A program made the translations under genes and the position numbers. Below, piece after piece: positions 9,347 to 16,900 of a DNA stretch of 55,513 nucleotides. The stretch is taken from NCBI GenBank assembly GCA_022601635.1, contig JAJACG010000006.1, positions 1 through 55,513 on the forward strand, given 5' to 3'. The stretch's first letter is position 1. Each line of letters begins with the position of its first letter. Source of the DNA: Chlamydiales bacterium (GTDB taxonomy: Bacteria; Chlamydiota; Chlamydiia; Chlamydiales; JAAKFR01). A model generated the notes under the pieces. It was not told where the DNA came from, searched no databases, and saw nothing but the letters and a program-made list of their open reading frames with translations.

Positions 9347-9859
9347 TTACTGCACACTGCTTGCACGTACCTCTTCGATAGCTTCTCTCCATCGAGACTT
9401 TTTAGGATAACTTTTGGCCAGCTCTGAAAGAAGAAAATAGCGGAAGTCAACTGAACTTTCTTTGCTGAGAATCTGCTTGAGCAAAGTTTTGCGGAAAGTT
9501 TTCATTTGCGCCCTATGCGCCTTTTTTTGGGCGGGAGTTGGCTTTTTAGGTAGTTTTTGTGGAAGGTGGAGCTTGCGTACTTTTGCTTTCAGGTCGCCCA
9601 TAAAAGGTTTGAAGACGCGGTTACGCGCTCTATTGGCGCGAATGGCAATGAGCATCAGCGGAAGGCTACCAGCTAGAACAATTGCTGAGGGAATGAGGAC
9701 AACATGCAGATCTGCCAGCTTAACTCCGAGGTGTAGAGTGGGCAAAGAGGCTGTAATCACAAGCAGGGGAATGACAACAGCTACCACCGCCAAAGTGGTG
9801 GTGGTTGTGGCAATTCTTGCGTGATGGCGGAAATTTTGGTAGGTTGCGCTACTAATCAT
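9347..9859 (-). CDS. Inc-like two-helix membrane protein
   Basis: This 170-residue protein has two hydrophobic segments close together, about residues 19-39 and 52-73. A very basic cytosolic-type C-terminus rich in Lys and Arg follows (about 74-170). That bilobed hydrophobic domain is the hallmark used to predict chlamydial inclusion-membrane proteins, so it is a candidate Inc; no family was recognised. A run of five Thr precedes the first helix. Its stop abuts tRNA-Ile on the opposite strand. Its start is only 18 bases from the start of the divergent HD-domain gene, so each promoter must lie partly inside the other gene or the true start is further in. Confidence 0.65.
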   Translation of the reverse strand: MISSATYQNFRHHARIATTTTTLAVVAVVIPLLVITASLPTLHLGVKLADLHVVLIPSAIVLAGSLPLMLIAIRANRARNRVFKPFMGDLKAKVRKLHLPQKLPKKPTPAQKKAHRAQMKTFRKTLLKQILSKESSVDFRYFLLSELAKSYPKKSRWREAIEEVRASSVQ

Positions 9860-9877
9860 ATAAAGGAATCATAGGCA

Positions 9878-10813
9878 ATGGAGCACTATTCACACAAGAT
9901 CTGCGATCCAATACATGGCTTTATCAGATTGACATCCAGTGAGAAGGCGTTGGTTGAAACGGTGGCTTTTCAGCGCTTACGCTACTTAAATCAGATGGGA
10001 ATGGCCTATTTGGTCTATCCAGGAGCGACTCATACGCGTTTTGAGCATTCACTGGGAGTGATGGAGTTGGCTAGTCGTATCTACCGTCAGTTAAAGCCAG
10101 ATTGTGAAGAGGAGGTGCTACGTCTTGTGGCGCTTTGTCACGATTTGGGCCATTTGCCCTTTTCACACACAGCGGAGCTGGAGCTTTTGGGGGAAGAGGG
10201 GCATGAGGAGATGACGATTGAGATCGTGAAGCAGCTAGAGATTCCACACAAAGAGAAGGTGCTGGCTGCTTTGCATAAAGAGGGCGTGGCGGCGCAGATC
10301 ATTATGGATGACAATTTTGGTGCAGATCGTATTGACTATCTTTTGCGTGATGCCACCTATACAGGTGTGCGTTTTGGTCATTTAGATGCTAATCATCTGA
10401 TTGAATCTCTGAAAATTATGGATGGAGAGATTGGAATTCATATTAGCGGAATTCAATCAGTGGAGTCGCTTTGGATTGCGCGCTACATGATGTTTTCGCG
10501 CGTTTGCCACCATCCTAAGGTGCGCATTTTTTCTACGCAGATGGCTAAGTTTATGGATCGCTACTATAAAGAGGTGGGCTTTCCCGAAACGATTGAGGAC
10601 TATCTGCAGCAGAAGGATTTCACCATCTTAGCTGCAATGGAAAGGGAGAATCATCCGCTACTGCGTGGGCAAACCGATGGTGAGGAACCGATGCGCGTGC
10701 CGCAAAAGGCGCAAGATCGCGACTTTCCTGTGATAGATGACCAGGGGTGTGTGCGGCGTAGCTTTGAGGTGTCGCCTTTTTTATGTGTGATTCCTCACAC
10801 AGCTCAAACTTGA
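9878..10813 (+). CDS. HD-domain phosphohydrolase (dGTPase/SAMHD1-like)
   Basis: A metal-dependent HD phosphohydrolase of the deoxynucleotide triphosphohydrolase-like group. Residues 10-15 are DPIHGF; RFEH gives His57, CHDLGH gives the His88-Asp89 pair and His92, and DNFGADRIDYLLRD around residue 145 supplies the later conserved Asp. All expected HD ligands are therefore present. The exact substrate (dNTP or another nucleotide) cannot be told from sequence. The 311 residues are shorter than E. coli Dgt but normal for the COG1078-type group. The last 33 bases overlap the convergent ABC ATPase gene. Confidence 0.88.
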   Translation: MEHYSHKICDPIHGFIRLTSSEKALVETVAFQRLRYLNQMGMAYLVYPGATHTRFEHSLGVMELASRIYRQLKPDCEEEVLRLVALCHDLGHLPFSHTAELELLGEEGHEEMTIEIVKQLEIPHKEKVLAALHKEGVAAQIIMDDNFGADRIDYLLRDATYTGVRFGHLDANHLIESLKIMDGEIGIHISGIQSVESLWIARYMMFSRVCHHPKVRIFSTQMAKFMDRYYKEVGFPETIEDYLQQKDFTILAAMERENHPLLRGQTDGEEPMRVPQKAQDRDFPVIDDQGCVRRSFEVSPFLCVIPHTAQT

Positions 10814-11467
10814 GCGAATCGTTTCGACGATGACATCTTCTTCGCCCTGCACAACAGCAATGTCTTGCACAATTTCGCCCTCTGTGAGAACTAGAATACG
10901 ATCTGCCATCGCCAATGCGTCACGAAAGTCATGTGTCACCATGATGATAGTTTTGCCCATATCACGCACGGAGCGTAAGAGCGCGTAGAGCTCTTCGCGT
11001 ACAATCACATCGAGTGGTCCAAATGGCTCATCAAGCAGTAGGATGGGGCGATCCTGCAATAGTGCACGCACAAGTGAAACGCGCTGTCTCATGCCACCGG
11101 AGAGTTCACTTGGCATCGCATCTTCACAACCTTCTAGTCCGACAAGTTTGAGTAGGCGCAAGGCGCGCTCACGCATTTTGCTATTGCGCTCTTTTCGGCC
11201 AAGCTCATCGATAAGAAGCAGATTTGCTAAGACGGTACGCCATGGCAAAAGAAGATCCTCCTGCTGCATGTAGCTGACAGAGTCACTTCCGCTGATTGAG
11301 CCCTCTTGAGGCTGCTCCACACCTGTCATCAAGCGAAAGAGGGTGGTCTTGCCACTGCCAGAAACCCCGATTAGCGCTACAATTTCGCCATCCTGGATAG
11401 AGAAAGAGACGTTGTGTAGTACTTTCTTTAATCCATAGCCAAAAGCGACATTTTTGAGTTCTATCAT
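10781..11467 (-). CDS. ABC transporter ATP-binding protein, nitrate/sulfonate/thiamine-precursor type
   Basis: Walker A GVSGSGKTT (residues 34-42), the Q-loop YMQQEDLLLPW, signature LSGGMRQR, Walker B ILLLDEPFGPLD and the switch His in MVTHD are all present, so the ATPase looks functional. The Q-loop with LLPW is typical of the SsuB/TauB/NrtD group. I use the ATG at 11467 (MIELKNV), which matches the usual family start; an in-frame ATG 12 codons upstream (11503) is less likely. No permease or binding-protein gene lies beside it, so its partners must be elsewhere or lost. It converges on and overlaps the HD gene. Confidence 0.85.
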   Translation of the reverse strand: MIELKNVAFGYGLKKVLHNVSFSIQDGEIVALIGVSGSGKTTLFRLMTGVEQPQEGSISGSDSVSYMQQEDLLLPWRTVLANLLLIDELGRKERNSKMRERALRLLKLVGLEGCEDAMPSELSGGMRQRVSLVRALLQDRPILLLDEPFGPLDVIVREELYALLRSVRDMGKTIIMVTHDFRDALAMADRILVLTEGEIVQDIAVVQGEEDVIVETIRSSLSCVRNHT

Positions 11468-11475
11468 TCTATTTC

Positions 11476-11504
11476 TTGAGTAAAGATTGCGTAAATAGTA
11501 CACT
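11476..11504 (+). promoter_or_regulatory. Possible promoter of the PPxY membrane-protein gene
   Basis: TTGAGT (11476-11481), a 17-base spacer and TACACT (11499-11504) precede the gene at 11530. An AAGGAG ribosome-binding site sits 7 bases before its ATG. Each box matches the sigma-70 consensus at about four positions. Confidence 0.4.
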
Positions 11505-11529
11505 ATAGCATAAACCTAAGGAGTTCTTT

Positions 11530-12132
11530 ATGTCTACAGTTGATGCACTGCGCTGTTATGATCATAGCGTTTGGGGAACGAGGCAGCATAGAGCCGAGTG
11601 GCGGAGTGCTGATCCTGGGTATGGCTCTCCGATTATCTGTCACAGCTGTGGCGGCGCTGATAGTGGTGAGGGCTGTCTTGCTCTTGCAGCTGCAATCGCT
11701 CTTTTTTCCACGGTGATCTTCACTGTGCTTTCGGCAAAGGCGTTTAATTCTGCAGCAAAGTATCATGAAAAGCGCAAAGAATGTATTAAGTCAGAGGTTA
11801 ATCAGGTCTATGGCGCATTGCAAAGAGAGCGCGTTTTTACAGGATTTGCGCACCTTGGTGGTGCTGCAGCCTCAGCGCTTCTAGTTGCTGCTTGCGTTTT
11901 TGGAATTAAGAGAATGGGCCCCTATATGCAGCTCACAATCGCTGGCGGCGTTGCTGCGGGTGGAGGGCTTATCTTCTTCATGCTCCGCTACAGTGGTAAC
12001 CCAAGAGCGGCTATTGGCTATTTAAGAGCTCAACACCATCCCACTCACAGGATGCCAGCAGGGCCGCCAATGGCGCCACCTCTGAATCCAGATGCACCTC
12101 CGGCCTATGATGAGGTCGATAGATGGGCGTGA
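11530..12132 (+). CDS. Inc-like membrane protein with a C-terminal PPxY motif
   Basis: A 200-residue protein of no family known to me. The N-terminal 45 residues contain a CHSC pair (37-40). Hydrophobic segments lie at about 48-69, 105-125 and 133-152, and a polar, charged stretch at 70-104 separates the first two. The last 30 residues are Pro-rich and end in PPAYDEV-type sequence with PPAY at 190-193. PPxY is the eukaryotic ligand for WW domains, for example in Nedd4-family ubiquitin ligases. The tail would face the host cytosol if this is an inclusion-membrane protein. AAGGAG precedes the ATG. It is followed by another multi-helix membrane protein. Confidence 0.72.
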   Translation: MSTVDALRCYDHSVWGTRQHRAEWRSADPGYGSPIICHSCGGADSGEGCLALAAAIALFSTVIFTVLSAKAFNSAAKYHEKRKECIKSEVNQVYGALQRERVFTGFAHLGGAAASALLVAACVFGIKRMGPYMQLTIAGGVAAGGGLIFFMLRYSGNPRAAIGYLRAQHHPTHRMPAGPPMAPPLNPDAPPAYDEVDRWA

Positions 12133-12171
12133 GCTCAATTGTAGCAGCAAAGCGCTACCTAAAGGTATTAA

Positions 12172-12199
12172 TTAAATCTTAATATTTATGTAATATAAT
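12172..12199 (+). promoter_or_regulatory. Possible promoter of the 432-residue membrane-protein gene
   Basis: TTAAAT (12172-12177), 16 bases, then a perfect TATAAT (12194-12199), 21 bases before the ATG at 12221; GGGGG lies in between as a possible ribosome-binding site. The surrounding 12133-12220 gap is AT-rich. Confidence 0.5.
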
Positions 12200-12220
12200 G
12201 ACTCTGTAGGGGGTTAGAGT

Positions 12221-13519
12221 ATGTCTGTTGATCCAATCAGAGGATCTGAGAAGCTCTCCTCAGGGGAGTTGCCTCATATCAGCAAGCCGATTTTGCCTCT
12301 GCCTCATGACGAGGTGAAGGGGCCTCAAAAACTTTCCACTTGCGGTCGCTTTTGGGCTATTCCCGGCTCATTTTTTGGTGACCAGCAGTGGATGCTCTTC
12401 CTTGTACTCTTTTTCGGTGTTGCCACCCACACATTTACTCTAGCTGGAACTCAAACTGCGCAGTTTGCGCCCTATCTGGGTCTCGCCTCATCACCGCTCT
12501 ATCTGGTCCATGCGATGAAGGGTACTGCCGCAAATTTCAAGATGTTAAATGAGGCGGGCAAGACGAAACGAGTCAGCGAAGGCCTCTTCTTTCTCGTGTT
12601 GGGGCTAAGCTCTTTTGGAACTGCATTGGGCGATGTGATCAAGCCTTTTTCCAGTGGTGTGCAGCTGGCTGGTCTCTCTCATCGAGGCGCTTGTGCCTTG
12701 GTCTTTGGCAGAGTGATCCCTATTGTGATGGTTGCTGCAGGCTCCATTTCTGGTCTTTCTGCTGCCGCACAGATGTGGCGCGCACAAAATGAACTCAATA
12801 AGTTGAGAAAGAAATTGCATGATCCCGACTTTGAGAAGTTGGCTGAGGTCTTTAATTCGATTCAGATGGAGCATATTGATAAGCTGGATGAGAAGAGGCG
12901 AATCGACCTCTTTGTGAGTGATCATCCCAAAAGAAAGCAGTCGATCGCCAAAAGGTTAGAAGGGCACAGCTTCACCTACGCCTGTCCGCTCAAAGATTTG
13001 AAGACGCCTCACGATCAGCTCATTCCTCAAGAGGATAAATATGATTTGCTGCACAAGGTGCGAAATCTATTCCACTTGATCTTGACAGATGAGGTGCAGA
13101 TCGATGATTTGCGAAAAATCGTGAATGAGATCAAAGGGGTGCTAGATGCGCATCCAGACTACTTTATTGGTGAAGAGATCGAGGCATTTCGGGAGGCGTT
13201 GCAGCGGCAAAAAGAGGAGATCGATAAGCTTGAAGAGCTCAGCTTTGATGTGCTCGAAGAGGTGAAGGCGGAACTCAACCGCAAGATCGCAACACAAGCG
13301 TTGATGCTCTTCTTGGCGATATTGGGAGTCACTGGTGGTATCATTGCGATGCAGAGCATTCCACACCATCAGCTTGTGGGAAGTATGATGGTCATTACTG
13401 GCTGTATAGCAGCGATGGCTAATGTACTTTTCGATAAGCATGTGAGCCATGAGGCCTACTTGAAAATGGACCATTTTTTACGAGCGAAATTGCGAAAAAT
13501 AGAAAAAGCTGTAGACTAG
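12221..13519 (+). CDS. Chlamydia-type multi-helix membrane protein of unknown function
   Basis: No family recognised. The 432 residues start with about 45 polar, Pro-rich residues. Four hydrophobic segments follow (about 57-76, 82-98, 121-140, 158-182), then a 170-residue charged domain ending in a predicted coiled coil (about 310-350). A second helix pair lies at about 358-377 and 385-403, then a short basic tail. Paired hydrophobic hairpins around a soluble domain are common in Inc-like chlamydial proteins. The stop is 4 bases before the MFS transporter ATG, so the two are probably one transcript. Confidence 0.7.
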   Translation: MSVDPIRGSEKLSSGELPHISKPILPLPHDEVKGPQKLSTCGRFWAIPGSFFGDQQWMLFLVLFFGVATHTFTLAGTQTAQFAPYLGLASSPLYLVHAMKGTAANFKMLNEAGKTKRVSEGLFFLVLGLSSFGTALGDVIKPFSSGVQLAGLSHRGACALVFGRVIPIVMVAAGSISGLSAAAQMWRAQNELNKLRKKLHDPDFEKLAEVFNSIQMEHIDKLDEKRRIDLFVSDHPKRKQSIAKRLEGHSFTYACPLKDLKTPHDQLIPQEDKYDLLHKVRNLFHLILTDEVQIDDLRKIVNEIKGVLDAHPDYFIGEEIEAFREALQRQKEEIDKLEELSFDVLEEVKAELNRKIATQALMLFLAILGVTGGIIAMQSIPHHQLVGSMMVITGCIAAMANVLFDKHVSHEAYLKMDHFLRAKLRKIEKAVD

Positions 13520-13523
13520 ATCA

Positions 13524-14771
13524 ATGACTAAAAAATCGGCGCTTAGCGTCCTCTATTTCTCAGCGTTCATCGACTATGCGGGTGTGGCGATTGTCTTCAC
13601 TCTCTTTACCTTCCTTCTCTTTGATCCCACGCTGCACTTTCTGCCCTTTGGCACCTCAGATGCCACGCGCGGTCTTGTATTGGCGATCCTAACAGCACTC
13701 CATCCTCTTGCTCAATTTTTCAGCGCCCCTATTTGTGGTGTACTCTCAGACAAGAGAGGGAGAAAGAGCCTAATGAAGAGCACAGTGCTCCTTCAAGTTG
13801 TGGGCTACTCATTGGCTGTGTTTGCCGTGATTTCCCAAAACATCTGGCTCCTCGTACTCTATCGCCTTCTGACTGGTATTGGAGCGGGAAATAGCTCTGT
13901 TATTGCCGCTATGGTGGGCGATCTGAGCACTCCTGAAAACAAGGCGAAGCATTTTGGATTGTTGAGCATGAGCATGGCGCTTGGCTTTATCGTAGCCCCG
14001 CTTTTCAGTAGTCTTTTGAGCGCCTACTTTGGCATTTTGGTGCCTTTCTGCCTGCCGCTTGCTCTTGTGATTTTGAACTATATCTTGGTGAGAACCAAGT
14101 TACAGGAGAGTCTTGTTCAAAAGAGCAGCAAGAAATTGAGCCCCTTTGTGGCGCTCACAATGATCCGTCGATCGTTTGACATGAAGCATCTTCGTTTCGT
14201 CTTCTTGGCCCACCTACTCTTTTCAATTGGCTGGTCCTTCTTTGTGGAATTCAATGGTGTCTTTTTACGAGCACACTTCGCCTTCTCTGCAGTTGATATG
14301 GGACTGTTCTATGGCTATGGGGCGCTGTTTTACGCCTTTTCAGCAGCGCTCTTCATTCTGCCAATGGTGAAACGTTTTGGAGCAACGCGTGTGCTCTTTT
14401 TGGGACTCTTGCTCTCAGGTCTGAGTGTTTTGGGTATGCTTACCTTCCATTCGAGACTGATTCTGTGGCTCTATGTTCCCTTTTCTCAGCTCTGCTTCTC
14501 CTTTGTCCATCCCGCAGCGAGCACTGTTATTTCCAATACAGCCTCCGAAAAGGAGCAGGGGGAGGCGATGGGGATCTACCACGCAGTCAATGCGCTCGCT
14601 CTGGGTATTAGCCCCTTTTTGATCGGTGGAGCAGTTGGTGCTCATCCTAAGGCAGCAGTTCTGCTAGGTGGTGTTATGATGCTACTGGCTGGGACAGTGT
14701 TTGGACTCTTCCACCGCCCAAGACTTCAAGAAGATGTGCCTCTTGCAGAGGAGTCGGGCGCGCTGAAGTGA
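13524..14771 (+). CDS. Major facilitator superfamily transporter (TetA-like)
   Basis: A 415-residue secondary transporter with about 12 membrane helices. MFS motif A appears as GVLSDKRGRK at residues 72-81, and the helix-5 region contains MALGFIVAPLF. The closest general type is the drug:proton antiporter (TetA/Bmr) group, but the substrate cannot be read from the sequence. It follows the 432-residue membrane gene by 4 bases. Its last 98 bases overlap the convergent recF gene, an unusually long tail-to-tail overlap; both C-termini look like normal protein sequence. Confidence 0.85.
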   Translation: MTKKSALSVLYFSAFIDYAGVAIVFTLFTFLLFDPTLHFLPFGTSDATRGLVLAILTALHPLAQFFSAPICGVLSDKRGRKSLMKSTVLLQVVGYSLAVFAVISQNIWLLVLYRLLTGIGAGNSSVIAAMVGDLSTPENKAKHFGLLSMSMALGFIVAPLFSSLLSAYFGILVPFCLPLALVILNYILVRTKLQESLVQKSSKKLSPFVALTMIRRSFDMKHLRFVFLAHLLFSIGWSFFVEFNGVFLRAHFAFSAVDMGLFYGYGALFYAFSAALFILPMVKRFGATRVLFLGLLLSGLSVLGMLTFHSRLILWLYVPFSQLCFSFVHPAASTVISNTASEKEQGEAMGIYHAVNALALGISPFLIGGAVGAHPKAAVLLGGVMMLLAGTVFGLFHRPRLQEDVPLAEESGALK

Positions 14772-15708
14772 CAAAGACCTGGCCATATTTGTGCAATGAG
14801 GCAAGAAGCGCCTCCTCCCTTTTAGGATCAAAGCTCATGCTCACATCATCAACAAGAAGTAGAGGCTTTTCTGGAAGTAGACTGTTAAGTCTTTTCCATT
14901 GAGCAAAGCGTAAACTGGCTACAGTATGTCTCTTTTGTCCTTCGCTGGCAAATGATCTGGCGGAACGCTCTTTGAGCAGAATAGTCAGATCATCTTTGTG
15001 GGGTCCCAAAGAGGTGGTGCCCAAAATGAGATCGCGCTCTCGACTCTTCTCAAGTTTTGCCGCATCACAGGGGCTTGGAAGATAGCTGAGTTCGATCTGG
15101 TTGTGCAAAAAGCGAGCTAGTTCCTCGACTGTTTCATCTCTTTTTTTCTGCAAGTAGGCAGCTGACTCTGTCATCTGCTCCTCCCACACATCGAGCGTCT
15201 TAGTCTGCTTGCGCCTCAGGAGCGTATTGCGCTGCTTGACCGCCTTTTGATAGCGGGTCAGGTGGTGTAGATAGAGAGGATGTGTCTGAGCAATTTGCAG
15301 ATCTAAATAGAGGCGACGCACCTTGGGATTTCCCTGAATCAGAAGATGGTCATCAGGCACCAGCAGCGTGCCCTTCAAAATCTCAAAAAGGGCACTTAAC
15401 TTCGAAAGAGGCGTCTTATTATGGAGCAAAACGCGACGACCGCTCTCATGGTGCATCCTTAGACTCTGCTCAATTCCATTAGACTCAAAAAGCAGCTCCA
15501 AATAGAAGCTGCTTTGCCCAAAGCGAATCAGCTCGTCAAGATGGCGTGTGCGGAAAGAGCGTCCAGTCATCAGAAGATAGAGCGCCTCCAAAATATTGGT
15601 CTTACCTCTGCCATTTTCGCCAAAGATGAAATTGACCCCCGGCCTAAAGGGAATAAGGGTCTCTTCATAGCTGCGAAAATTTCTGAGCAGTAGGCTTTTA
15701 ATCCTCAT
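14674..15708 (-). CDS. recF: DNA replication and repair protein RecF
   Basis: RecF is an SMC-like ATPase that loads RecA at gaps. Walker A GENGRGKTNILEA lies near residue 30 from this start. The Walker B region is LLLVDDVSMSFD, and SEGQKR near residue 260 is the signature. I start at ATG 15708 (MRIKSLLLRNFRSYEE), the typical RecF N-terminus; an ATG at 15741 would extend 33 bases further into dnaN. The chosen start overlaps the dnaN stop by 11 bases, giving a coupled dnaN-recF pair as in Chlamydia. Confidence 0.93.
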   Translation of the reverse strand: MRIKSLLLRNFRSYEETLIPFRPGVNFIFGENGRGKTNILEALYLLMTGRSFRTRHLDELIRFGQSSFYLELLFESNGIEQSLRMHHESGRRVLLHNKTPLSKLSALFEILKGTLLVPDDHLLIQGNPKVRRLYLDLQIAQTHPLYLHHLTRYQKAVKQRNTLLRRKQTKTLDVWEEQMTESAAYLQKKRDETVEELARFLHNQIELSYLPSPCDAAKLEKSRERDLILGTTSLGPHKDDLTILLKERSARSFASEGQKRHTVASLRFAQWKRLNSLLPEKPLLLVDDVSMSFDPKREEALLASLHKYGQVFVTSARPTPLQEAHLLEVLGGGRVQTLSQPVAS

Positions 15709-16798
15709 TGAGTCGCATTGGCATGATGATAAAGAGCCCATTGGTCGAATCGGTAATCACCCCGGGATTGAAAGAGTCTGAAACTCCCAATGTGACCGTC
15801 TCATCGCGGCTGTGGCGCAAGATATCGAGGAAGAAGAAGGGGTTGAAGGCAATCTCCATCTTCTCACCCTCATAGTTGACTGGCATGCTCACCTTACCCT
15901 CACCCACATCGGTGCAGTTTGCTGTCAGTGTCAGCTCTCCAGGGGAGAAGGTGAAACGGACAGATTGTGAGGTGTTGGTAGTAAAGAGTGAGATCTGGCG
16001 CAGCAAGACGATCAACTCTTCACGGTGTAGCTGCATCTTCACTTCACTTTGCGAAGCGATTACCTGCTCAAAATCGGGATACTCACCAGAAAGTAGCTTG
16101 GTAACCAAAATAGAGTTTCCAGACTCAACACCCACCTTATCATCTGTGACATAAACAGTGCAGTCGCTCTCATCATCGATCATCTTGATCATCTCCTCTA
16201 CAGCTTTGAGAGGGATAATGTATTCACCAGATACTTCAGGGTTCAGAGCGATCTCATTTTGCACCTTGGCCAATCTCTTGCCGTCGGTTCCCACAAAGAT
16301 AGCATTTCCCGCCTCCAAGCGCATCAAAACTCCGGTGAGCACGTAACGGTTGTCTTCGCGCGAAACGGCAAAGGCTGTGCGGTAAAACATCTCTTTTAAC
16401 TGTTCGCCAGGAATGGTGAATTTGACAGCTTCTTGTAGGTCGGGAAGAGTGGGATATTCGCTCTTATCCATGCCGTGAAGGCGGAATCTCGATGAACCCG
16501 ACTTGATCTCTGCCATCTCACCATCAACACCATTCACCTCAATCTGAGCATCGGTCAGCTCCCGCACCAGTTGAAAAAAGCGCTTGGAGGGGATAGAGAG
16601 CGCTCCCGGCTCAAAGATTTTGGCTTCCGCTGCACAGCGCGTTCCCACCACTAGATCGGTGGCTGTAAAGACTAGCTCATTGCCTTTAGCTTCTATGAGA
16701 AAGTGGGATAGGACGGGAATGGGGGCATTTTGAGGAACGATATTTTGAATTTTACGGATCAAGTTACTCAGTTCTGCGCGTGAGACAACAAATTTCAT
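15698..16798 (-). CDS. dnaN: DNA polymerase III beta sliding clamp
   Basis: The clamp encircles DNA and tethers the replicative polymerase. The start at ATG 16798 (MKFVVSRAEL) is fixed by an AAGGAG site 7 bases upstream and by the usual N-terminus; it gives 366 residues, the normal clamp length. The three clamp folds are recognisable, with PVLSHFLIEA near residue 26, GTDGKRLA in the middle domain and a C-terminus ending in IMPMRL, which forms the protein-binding pocket. An in-frame ATG at 16852 would lie upstream of the ribosome-binding site and is rejected. It shares a compact divergent promoter region with the MYND gene. Confidence 0.95.
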   Translation of the reverse strand: MKFVVSRAELSNLIRKIQNIVPQNAPIPVLSHFLIEAKGNELVFTATDLVVGTRCAAEAKIFEPGALSIPSKRFFQLVRELTDAQIEVNGVDGEMAEIKSGSSRFRLHGMDKSEYPTLPDLQEAVKFTIPGEQLKEMFYRTAFAVSREDNRYVLTGVLMRLEAGNAIFVGTDGKRLAKVQNEIALNPEVSGEYIIPLKAVEEMIKMIDDESDCTVYVTDDKVGVESGNSILVTKLLSGEYPDFEQVIASQSEVKMQLHREELIVLLRQISLFTTNTSQSVRFTFSPGELTLTANCTDVGEGKVSMPVNYEGEKMEIAFNPFFFLDILRHSRDETVTLGVSDSFNPGVITDSTNGLFIIMPMRLNED

Positions 16799-16822
16799 AG
16801 GCTTCTCCTTATTGGAAGGAGC

Positions 16823-16852
16823 AAGATAGCGAAATTGAGATTGCACTGTCAA
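16823..16852 (-). promoter_or_regulatory. dnaN promoter
   Basis: Reverse strand: a perfect TTGACA (complement of 16847-16852), an 18-base spacer and TATCTT (complement of 16823-16828), about 25 bases before the dnaN ATG. Its -35 box is back to back with that of the divergent promoter at 16841-16869. Confidence 0.65.
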
Positions 16853-16869
16853 GAAATGTCACCTATAAT
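16841..16869 (+). promoter_or_regulatory. Promoter of the MYND gene and smpB
   Basis: TTGCAC (16841-16846), exactly 17 bases, then a perfect TATAAT (16864-16869). The ATG follows 31 bases later, with GAAGGG as ribosome-binding site. This is one of the best consensus promoters in the window. Confidence 0.65.
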
Positions 16870-16900
16870 AGCGCAACTTTTTATTCAGAGAAGGGATTAA

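Noticed and set aside
10781-10813. Frameshift or misassembly at the overlap of the HD gene and the ABC ATPase
   Set aside because: Both proteins are complete without the overlap mattering; short tail-to-tail overlaps recur in this compact genome, as at 14674-14771.
14674-14771. Sequencing error lengthening the MFS transporter or recF
   Set aside because: Both C-termini keep normal lengths for their families, so the 98-base overlap is accepted as real.
16799-16852. 18-codon N-terminal extension of dnaN
   Set aside because: It contains the AAGGAG ribosome-binding site and promoter of dnaN; the clamp normally begins at MKF.
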